Shown here piece after piece: positions 6,190 through 10,111 of a stretch of 10,111 bases of DNA (position 1 is the stretch's first letter; every line of letters begins with the position of its first letter). The position numbers and the translations under genes were made by a program. The DNA comes from Candidatus Curtissbacteria bacterium (GTDB lineage Bacteria > Patescibacteriota > Microgenomatia > Curtissbacterales > GWA2-41-24). The notes under the pieces were generated by a model. That model was not told where the DNA came from, searched no databases, and was given only the letters and a program-made list of their open reading frames with translations. The stretch spans positions 1-10,111 of the forward strand of contig JACPYZ010000064.1 in the NCBI GenBank assembly GCA_016195765.1, read 5' to 3'.

Positions 6190-6660
6190 ATGTTAATTGA
6201 ACAAGCACTCAGTGTGACCATGAGTCGAGCCCGCACTACCCAGCCAGAAGGGATCGATATGGTTATCTGGTCGAAAACCGATACGGGCGCCGCAATTGCG
6301 GGTTTGCTAGGTGAATCTGGAGCCGTAGACCTTTTAAAAGAGTTTGCGCTAACGCTGCAACAAATTGGTCGCCCAGACGCCAGAACCCAAGCCGTACCGG
6401 CAAGTCATGCCCATGCGTTATTGTGGGACGAAATGTTTTCGTATGACAGAAGGGCACCTTTTACAATCTCCGCTGCAATTCTGGTAACTGCTGTCCCGCA
6501 CACCAGGGAAGTTTTGGTAATTGGCCAAGTTACAGAAAGACTGCAAGAAGAGCAATGGAGGGAAAAGCCAATTTTGGCAGATGCGCTGGTTCGCGCCCAC
6601 GACTACGCAATGATACTAAGGTTTAATTCTGGCAACCCCGCTGTGGCAATTGAGCCGTAA
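6190..6660 (+). CDS. Orphan family protein P2, paralogue of the gene at 2260-2739
   Basis: The 156-aa product has no recognised family but is homologous over its length to the P1 protein. Shared blocks are IEQAL at residues 3-7, 'LL.E..AV' and 'LQ..G.P.A.T' in the centre, 'VT..P..R.VL' in a predicted strand region, then 'ADALVRAHD' and a terminal 'NP...IEP'. The two have diverged strongly elsewhere. P1 has the acidic 'EEGSTPEK' linker while P2 has 'GIDMVIWSKTD'. The fold looks mixed alpha/beta, cytosolic, with no Cys or membrane span. Start at ATG 6190 is fixed by the homology and by nucleotide identity with P1 over ATTGAACAAGCACT. The gene lies exactly between the dead rpmG 5' remnant and the promoter of intact rpmG, suggesting it came in as part of an inserted segment. 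Function unknown. Confidence 0.75.
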   Translation: MLIEQALSVTMSRARTTQPEGIDMVIWSKTDTGAAIAGLLGESGAVDLLKEFALTLQQIGRPDARTQAVPASHAHALLWDEMFSYDRRAPFTISAAILVTAVPHTREVLVIGQVTERLQEEQWREKPILADALVRAHDYAMILRFNSGNPAVAIEP

Positions 6661-6663
6661 ACC

Positions 6664-6693
6664 TTGATCAATCGATGCCGATTGAAGTAAACT
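6664..6693 (+). promoter_or_regulatory. rpmG promoter
   Basis: TTGATC (6664-6669), an 18-bp spacer and TAAACT (6688-6693) precede ATG 6701 by seven bases, so the message is predicted to be leaderless. The -35 begins four bases after the P2 stop codon, which makes rpmG independent of P2 transcription. A diverged copy of this region is at 6111-6155. Confidence 0.55.
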
Positions 6694-6700
6694 TACCGGA

Positions 6701-6892
6701 ATGGCAAAAGCAAAAAGAGTATTTATACAGCTGGAATGTACGGTTTGCAAAAACCGCAACTACACCACGATTAAAAACCCAGACAACGCTAAATTGAAAG
6801 CCAAAGGTGAAGTTGGCAAAGATAAATTAATCTTGAAAAAGTACTGCAAAACTTGCCGCAAAGTGCAAGAACATAAAGAAGTAAAGATTTAA
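6701..6892 (+). CDS. rpmG: Ribosomal protein L33 (bL33)
   Basis: The 63-aa product begins MAKAKRVFIQLECTVCKNRNYTT (shown only to identify it: 'LECTVCKNRNYTT' is the bL33 signature) and ends 'KKYCKTCRKVQEHKE'. Both zinc-ligand pairs are present: C13/C16 and C49/C52, making it a C+ (zinc-binding) L33. It belongs to the 50S subunit near the E site. It is longer than the usual 49-55 residues because of a Lys/Gly-rich insertion (about residues 29-43) between the two Cys pairs. The usual neighbours secE, nusG or tRNA genes are absent. The promoter at 6664-6693 makes it leaderless. Its TAA (6890-6892) overlaps the convergent stop of the next gene by a few bases. It lies between two fragments of another rpmG copy (6111-6177 and 7817-7855). 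Confidence 0.95.
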   Translation: MAKAKRVFIQLECTVCKNRNYTTIKNPDNAKLKAKGEVGKDKLILKKYCKTCRKVQEHKEVKI

Positions 6893-7779
6893 CCTTGCTT
6901 TGCGTTTATCTCAATACGTGCTCGAGCCCTCATCTGCATTAGCCTCAGTGTAAGCACTTGTCCTTTATTCTCAAACAATACCTCATCTGCAGCACTGGCA
7001 AGCCCTTGAATTGACGATGCCTTGCCATGCTGGAGAGCGCGAGCAGTAGCAACCATAGCCATATAAGGCAAATCCTCAGGGATCAGAAGAAAAGACGAAT
7101 TCATACCATGCGCGTCCATAAGGTTTGTAATCCAATTAGGCGAAGAACCATTATATTGTGCTAATGTTTTCCTAACTTTTTCAAATCGTTCCTTCTCATC
7201 AGCCGAGACGGGAGCCCGAAAGACTGGGTCCAACGAATCTGATTCATCTCTTGCCTTAACCCACATATCATGAATATTCCTTCTAATGTTAGGGTGGCCA
7301 AACTCGATAAGCGCGCTCTCTTCTAGCGCAGTTAACTGTTTTATTGACTGAATACCTCTGCTAAAAAGAGTTTCAATGACATAGGATACGGACGTAGACT
7401 GAAGACCTTCTGGCGTATGCATCAAAATAGAGTCCATTCCATACGTGTTCAAAGAATCTAACCTTAAATTTGGTATCGTGCTGGCTCGTGGTGCTCTATA
7501 TAGCTTACGATGCCGATTCGCCATTTTGTTTCGCATTTGCTCAAATCTCTCTAATTCCTCCGCAGTGGCTGGGACTCTAAATAAAAACGGCTCTGATTCC
7601 ACCACATCCGAAGCCACAAGTAAAACAGAGGCATCACTACCTGAAAAAAGTTGTGGATCTGCCTGGAATCGTACAGCAAGTTGCTGCAAACCGTCACGAA
7701 CTAGACGATGCTTCTCTATTTTCGCCGCCATAAAAGACTTCAAATCGTTGTCCGGAATTTGCTTAAACCTGTCAGGCAT
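6889..7779 (-). CDS. Orphan protein with two tandem ~120-aa modules (RpoA-CTD/HhH-like helical segments)
   Basis: The 296-aa product has an N-terminal helical region (1-65) and two tandem repeats offset by exactly 120 residues. Repeat A starts at F67 and repeat B at F187, each 'FR.P..A.E.ERFE..R'. Next come Y113-G-M-D-S / H224-G-M-N-S, then 'TPEGL' (122-126) / 'IPEDL' (233-237). A segment 'RGIQSIKQLTALEESALIEFG' at 141-161 recalls the helix-hairpin-helix of the RNA polymerase alpha C-terminal domain ('aGI.tvgdL..lteeeLl...g'), paralleled more weakly by 'GKASSIQGLASAADEVL' (252-268). That could mean DNA or RNA polymerase contact, but it is inference. The longest ORF starts at 7815. ATG 7779 is preferred because a perfect TATAAT lies seven bases upstream and its -35 overlaps 7815. 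Convergent with rpmG, overlapping at the stop codons. Family not recognised. Confidence 0.68.
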   Translation of the reverse strand: MPDRFKQIPDNDLKSFMAAKIEKHRLVRDGLQQLAVRFQADPQLFSGSDASVLLVASDVVESEPFLFRVPATAEELERFEQMRNKMANRHRKLYRAPRASTIPNLRLDSLNTYGMDSILMHTPEGLQSTSVSYVIETLFSRGIQSIKQLTALEESALIEFGHPNIRRNIHDMWVKARDESDSLDPVFRAPVSADEKERFEKVRKTLAQYNGSSPNWITNLMDAHGMNSSFLLIPEDLPYMAMVATARALQHGKASSIQGLASAADEVLFENKGQVLTLRLMQMRARARIEINAKQG

Positions 7780-7786
7780 AAGGACG

Positions 7787-7815
7787 ATTATAACCCATAG
7801 TAGAAAATCTCGCAA
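7787..7815 (-). promoter_or_regulatory. Promoter with perfect TATAAT for the tandem-module gene
   Basis: On the minus strand, TTGCGA (7815-7810), a 17-bp spacer and TATAAT (7792-7787) end seven bases before ATG 7779. It covers the alternative upstream start at 7815, ruling that start out if the promoter is used. The -35 sits at the edge of the rpmG 3' remnant. Confidence 0.65.
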
Positions 7816-7816
7816 T

Positions 7817-7855
7817 AACTAGCCGAAAAGTCCAGGAACATAAAGAAAGATCTAG
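7817..7855 (+). pseudogene. Remnant of the 3' end of rpmG
   Basis: Positions 7818-7847 match 6851-6880 of intact rpmG at 26 of 30 bases without gaps. The codons read TSRKVQEHKE, against TCRKVQEHKE in intact L33. Three of the four differences are synonymous third-position changes (CGC/CGA, GTG/GTC, CAA/CAG). The fourth changes the zinc-ligand Cys52 codon TGC to AGC (Ser). The frame continues as RSS instead of VKI and stop, with a small gap. Fainter similarity with a 1-nt insertion extends upstream to about 7805. It has the same orientation as the 5' remnant at 6111-6177 and lies 1.64 kb from it, so the two look like the ends of one interrupted, diverged rpmG. The rest of 7780-7892 shows no gene. 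Confidence 0.7.
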
Positions 7856-7892
7856 TCTCCTAGGCAGCAAAAGTTTCAAAGGTAATAAAGGG

Positions 7893-8213
7893 TTACTTTT
7901 TCTTCTTCGGCAAAGGTAAGTCGCTTGCCGTCTCCCTAATTAAACTAGTTAACCATTCGGAATCTTCCCAAAGATCACCGGAAATCCAAAAATACAACTT
8001 TGCGCCCGGATATGGCGGCTTTTCTTCCAAATTTTCTATCAAGGCTCTACCTTTTGCAGTGGGCTTAACAAAAAGCTGGTCGTCGCAAACAAAAGCCACA
8101 ACTTTGGTGTCGCAATAAAGAGCATATTCGCCAAACATTTTGCGGCTGTTTATTTCACCTGCCCCAGCAATTTGGTCGACTAGAAAATCGATCGTGCTTT
8201 GTTTTGTAGCCAC
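7893..8213 (-). CDS. TfoX N-terminal domain-containing protein
   Basis: This 106-aa protein is a stand-alone TfoX_N domain. The signature 'SRKMFGEYALYCDTKVVAFVCDDQLFVK' region (about 23-50) is present in shortened form: MFGEYALY (26-33) followed by a two-strand hairpin. It ends with 'PPYPGAKLYFWISGDLWED' (about 66-84) and a Lys-rich tail (PLPKKKK). Full TfoX/Sxy regulators of competence also have a C-terminal domain, which is missing here as in many short bacterial homologues whose role is unclear. Start is GTG at 8213, six bases after a TATTAT box. The gene begins 18 nt after the frame end of the EamA gene on the same strand and could also be read from it. No other competence gene is in the window. 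Confidence 0.88.
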   Translation of the reverse strand: MATKQSTIDFLVDQIAGAGEINSRKMFGEYALYCDTKVVAFVCDDQLFVKPTAKGRALIENLEEKPPYPGAKLYFWISGDLWEDSEWLTSLIRETASDLPLPKKKK

Positions 8214-8219
8214 AGAGGG

Positions 8220-8228
8220 ATAATAACA
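8220..8228 (-). promoter_or_regulatory. Extended -10 of the TfoX-domain gene
   Basis: On the minus strand, TGT (8228-8226) precedes TATTAT (8225-8220), an extended -10 ending six bases before GTG 8213. A -35 is poor (TTTTGT at 8248-8243 with 17-bp spacing). It overlaps the last codons and stop of the EamA reading frame. Confidence 0.42.
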
Positions 8229-8231
8229 AAC

Positions 8232-8426
8232 CTAGCGCATCAACAAAACTCCAATTGTCACAAGAACTGCACTTATTATTTTCTTTAGCAAATGATCTCT
8301 TTCTTTTAAAAATATTGCCGCTAGTATCACCGTTACAATCACCGTTGATTGCAAAATGGGCCCAGCTTGGGAAGCGCTAGCACCAAATTCGATTGAAGAA
8401 TAAAAGAAAATTGCAGAGATTCCCTA
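8232..8426 (-). pseudogene. Detached C-terminal part of the EamA transporter after an in-frame TAG
   Basis: Directly after the TAG at 8426-8424 the same frame stays open for 63 codons to a second TAG at 8234-8232. It encodes the rest of the second EamA repeat: 'GISAIFFYSSIEFGASASQ', then 'GPILQSTVIVTVILAAIFLKE' in membrane-segment form, and a last hydrophobic helix ending in 'GVLLMR'. Aligning the two EamA halves, the stop falls where the first half has Tyr ('LTILYGSG' versus 'ALVLC*GISA'), so a single change from TAC or TAT to TAG explains it. With read-through or a sense codon, the protein would be 282 aa, normal for the family. No start codon or ribosome-binding site supports separate translation. 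Confidence 0.72.
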
Positions 8427-9080
8427 GCACAAGACAAGCGCCAGCATTTTGGCAAAAATCTTGGTGTTTAAAAATGGTTTAAGTTGCAAAACGACTTTGG
8501 GTTTTACCAAAACCAAAAAAAGGCCGGGCAGAAAAAACCCGACGGCCGTATAAGAAAATACATCGACATGAGGCAGCAGGTAAGCATCGTTTGTAATTGC
8601 CGAACCGTAGCATAAGGCCATTCCCAAAACATACAGGATGCCTTTATTGAATTTAATGCGGCCGATATTTTTGGAAAGCAAAAACACCGAAAGCAGAATT
8701 AAAAATGTGCCCACAACTTTTTGAAAATTGAACGCTTCACCCAGCAGGAAGACAGCCGTTGCAATAACCACAATTGAACGCACAGAAGTTAGAATGGTAA
8801 CTTCGGAAGCTTCTAGATATTTATAGGCATTAAAAAGAAAAACCGTGCCACTGCCGTAAAGAATTGTGAGCAACAAAAAGTTGATTGGGTACTGAGCAAA
8901 TGGCGGCACGACAAAACCTTTGACCGTGGCAAAAGCACCAATAACCAAACCGCCCAATATTTGAAAAACCACGGAATATGCAAAAGGATCGCTTTTGTCT
9001 GCCTTCATCAAGACTCTTTGAAGAAGACTAGACAAGGCACTAAGAAAAACAGCACAGAGTAGAAGCGCAATCCAAGACAT
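8424..9080 (-). CDS. EamA/DMT-family transporter, truncated by in-frame amber codon
   Basis: EamA proteins are cytoplasmic-membrane permeases of the drug/metabolite transporter superfamily, usually with ten membrane helices in two repeats. The 218-aa product has the complete first repeat (about 1-135, with 'EASEVTILTSVRSIVVIATAVFLLGE' at about 91-116 split over the helix 4 region) and the first three helices of the second repeat. It then stops at TAG 8426-8424 within the eighth helix. The remaining two and a half helices continue in the same frame (8232-8423). As the stop is single and the frame otherwise intact, the cause may be a recent nonsense mutation, a strain polymorphism, a sequencing or assembly error, or suppression. 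The substrate cannot be predicted. ATG 9080 has TATACT six bases upstream. The downstream TfoX-domain gene is on the same strand. Confidence 0.82.
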   Translation of the reverse strand: MSWIALLLCAVFLSALSSLLQRVLMKADKSDPFAYSVVFQILGGLVIGAFATVKGFVVPPFAQYPINFLLLTILYGSGTVFLFNAYKYLEASEVTILTSVRSIVVIATAVFLLGEAFNFQKVVGTFLILLSVFLLSKNIGRIKFNKGILYVLGMALCYGSAITNDAYLLPHVDVFSYTAVGFFLPGLFLVLVKPKVVLQLKPFLNTKIFAKMLALVLC

Positions 9081-9086
9081 AGAAAA

Positions 9087-9092
9087 AGTATA
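9087..9092 (-). promoter_or_regulatory. -10 box of the EamA gene
   Basis: On the minus strand TATACT (9092-9087, five of six consensus bases) ends six bases before ATG 9080. The -35 at 17-bp spacing is TTCTGA (9115-9110), a poor match. Predicted leaderless start, no Shine-Dalgarno. Confidence 0.45.
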
Positions 9093-9137
9093 ACCGCTTA
9101 AGCTGAATTTCAGAAACCCTTGTTAGTATGAAAGTAC

Positions 9138-9147
9138 AAGGAGGTGA
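9138..9147 (+). promoter_or_regulatory. Full-length Shine-Dalgarno sequence without a nearby ATG
   Basis: AAGGAGGTGA matches the complement of the conserved 16S rRNA 3' end over ten bases, by far the strongest ribosome-binding site in the window. No ATG follows at normal distance. In-frame candidates are GTG 9144 (inside the site), ATC 9150 and ATT 9156. An ATG at 9128 runs through the site as a 10-codon ORF (MKVQGGENPY) ending at 9160. Confidence 0.6.
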
Positions 9148-9275
9148 GAATCCTTATTAAACTAAAAGATTTAAGCCGCAAGTGGATTGCAACCTGGCTA
9201 ATAGGCCTTGCGGTATTGTTTGGCGCAGCAGGAAGTTTAATGCTGGAAGCCGTCATTGCCAATAGCCCCAAATAA
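9144..9275 (+). CDS. Small single-span membrane peptide, about 39-43 aa
   Basis: This short frame ends in TAA at 9273-9275. After a basic N-terminal segment (ILIKLKDLSRK) comes one hydrophobic helix (WIATWLIGLAVLFGAAGS) and a short tail (LMLEAVIANSPK). That gives a lysine-rich cytoplasmic end and one membrane span, also compatible with an uncleaved signal anchor. Support for translation is the AAGGAGGTGA immediately upstream. The start is uncertain: GTG 9144 gives 43 aa but overlaps the ribosome-binding site; ATC 9150 (41 aa) or ATT 9156 (39 aa) have better spacing but need a rare start codon, as known for AUU in infC. TAGTAT at 9124-9129 is a possible -10. It lies between divergent EamA and the convergent GT39-like gene (8-nt gap). 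Family not recognised. Confidence 0.45.
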   Translation: MRILIKLKDLSRKWIATWLIGLAVLFGAAGSLMLEAVIANSPK

Positions 9276-9283
9276 CGAAATGC

Positions 9284-10111
9284 TTATTTTGTGGCACACC
9301 TTTCTGGAGTCGGAATGTTATACAAAATGGTTTCTGCACCCAACGAGGCAATTTCGCCGTCTGGCGTAAACGAAGGGGCTTTGTCTATTAACTTTGATTC
9401 TACAAAAATGCTGTTGGTATCACGGCACAAATCTTCTTTTTTGATATCGTCTACAAAATGATACCGGCCAAATTCAATAACATCGGTAATATTAGTACTA
9501 GGATCGGTTTTCCACTTGGCCGTTTTTTGGAAAAGTGCTGGATCGTATTTGTCGCGAAATAGAACAAAAATATAGGTAAAGTTACCACGACCCCGAATGT
9601 AAACTTGCTTGTCTGGATATTTATTCAAAAGATCGACCATCTCCAAATAACCCTTGTGCCACCACTTACCAGCGTAAGCTTGCAAATGCCGGAAGTAGGC
9701 ATCGAAATATAAAACGTTAACAAAAAGAATGGGCACAAAGGCAAGCACCAGCACTGCATAAACCAAAATTCTGGGCCAGATTCTGGTAAGACTATCCCAA
9801 ACAAACTTAATGGCAACGCCTTCCAAAAGAATAAAGGGCACAACCATGTGAAGCAGCCTGGTGCTGGCAATATCTTTGGTAAAAGTAGTGGCAATCGGGC
9901 CAATCAGGATCCAACCAACAAGCAAAACGCCGTATTTTGACCTTTTCCAAATTAAGCAAAATGCTCCTATTAAAATCAAAGCCGGTTCATACAAAAGCAT
10001 ATTGCCAAAACCGTCGACATTTCCTTCAAACCCCCGCCCGGTTTTAAGCCAAAAGTTCACCGAAAAACCGTCAAAATAGTTAAGCGCAGCTTTATAAACG
10101 AATGCTAGCCT
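9284..10111 (-). CDS. GT39/ArnT-like integral membrane glycosyltransferase-type protein, C-terminal part (5' end outside window)
   Basis: The frame is open from the window edge (10111) to TAA at 9286-9284, giving 275 visible residues. The GTG at 10060 is internal, since upstream codons continue sensible protein. At least three hydrophobic helices are visible, around 'ALILIGAFCLIW', 'GVLLVGWILIGPIATTF' and 'ILVYAVLVLAFVPILFVNVLYF', with a short loop 'DIASTRLLHMVVPF' between the second and an intervening segment. The last ~140 residues are a soluble domain, probably extracytoplasmic ('VDLLNKYPDKQVYIRGRGNFTYIFVLF...'). This layout matches the C-terminal half of GT39/PMT/ArnT-like proteins that use polyprenyl-phosphate sugars to glycosylate proteins or lipids at the outer face of the membrane. 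The catalytic Asp-containing first loop would lie upstream of the window, so activity cannot be judged. Confidence 0.66.
   Translation of the reverse strand, partial: RLAFVYKAALNYFDGFSVNFWLKTGRGFEGNVDGFGNMLLYEPALILIGAFCLIWKRSKYGVLLVGWILIGPIATTFTKDIASTRLLHMVVPFILLEGVAIKFVWDSLTRIWPRILVYAVLVLAFVPILFVNVLYFDAYFRHLQAYAGKWWHKGYLEMVDLLNKYPDKQVYIRGRGNFTYIFVLFRDKYDPALFQKTAKWKTDPSTNITDVIEFGRYHFVDDIKKEDLCRDTNSIFVESKLIDKAPSFTPDGEIASLGAETILYNIPTPERCATK

Noticed and set aside
7445..7822. Plus-strand 125-codon ORF opposite the tandem-module gene
   Set aside because: The minus-strand frame has an internal repeat and a perfect TATAAT; this ORF has neither and runs over that promoter.
8424..8426. Alternative genetic code as the reason for the internal TAG
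   Set aside because: TAG also terminates the pilV-like frame and the EamA frame itself, and TGA ends two genes, so a standard code fits better.
9270..9289. AAATAA/TTATTT hairpin between the small peptide gene and the GT39-like gene
   Set aside because: Only A-T pairs and no T-run beyond the stem; too weak to call a terminator.
1..10111. CRISPR array, tRNA or rRNA genes, transposase or integrase genes
   Set aside because: No regularly spaced repeats, no tRNA-like clover or CCA end, no DDE or tyrosine/serine recombinase motifs were found by reading either strand, so the rpmG insertion has no visible mobility gene.

Overview
The window looks like part of a Patescibacteria (Candidate Phyla Radiation) genome, possibly of the Microgenomates side. 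This is inferred from a type IV minor-pilin operon, a lengthened ribosomal protein L33, several orphan protein families, a GT39-like membrane protein, and promoters placed almost on top of start codons. The lineage is not proven. The genetic code looks standard: TGA ends two genes (848-850, 4530-4532), which argues against the TGA=Gly code of Gracilibacteria/SR1.

Region 1 (1-2028, + strand) is the 3' end of a minor-pilin operon. A PilV-like gene cut by the window edge, a PilW-like gene and a PilX-like gene with a long beta-rich surface domain overlap by 11 and 4 nt. A 230-bp spacer with three successive perfect inverted repeats follows.

Region 2 (2260-6065) is an accessory block of poorly known genes: orphan family member P1 (2260-2739), a small orphan (2800-3150), a radical SAM protein (3225-4532), an orphan with a charged tail (4570-5130), and a convergent methyltransferase-like protein on the minus strand (5133-6065). 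Nearly every gene has its own promoter, so this is not a classical operon.

Region 3 (6111-7855) is the most unusual part. An intact rpmG (6701-6892) lies between two pieces of a second, dead rpmG. The promoter and first seven codons, with ATG changed to ATC, are at 6111-6177, and codons for about the last 10-14 residues are at about 7817-7855. Between the pieces lie P2 (6190-6660, a paralogue of P1), the intact rpmG, and a minus-strand protein with two tandem ~120-aa modules (6889-7779). The simplest reading is that a ~1.64-kb segment carrying its own rpmG interrupted a resident, diverged rpmG allele.

Region 4 (7893-10111, mostly minus strand) holds a TfoX N-terminal-domain protein, an EamA-family transporter split by an in-frame TAG, a tiny plus-strand membrane peptide gene with the window's only full-length Shine-Dalgarno sequence and no ATG start, and the C-terminal part of a GT39/ArnT-like integral membrane protein that runs off the window.

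A recurring feature is a sigma70-type -10 box 6-12 nt upstream of about ten start codons, with no Shine-Dalgarno. This predicts leaderless or near-leaderless transcripts and moves three starts (2260, 2800, 7779) inward from the longest possible ORF.
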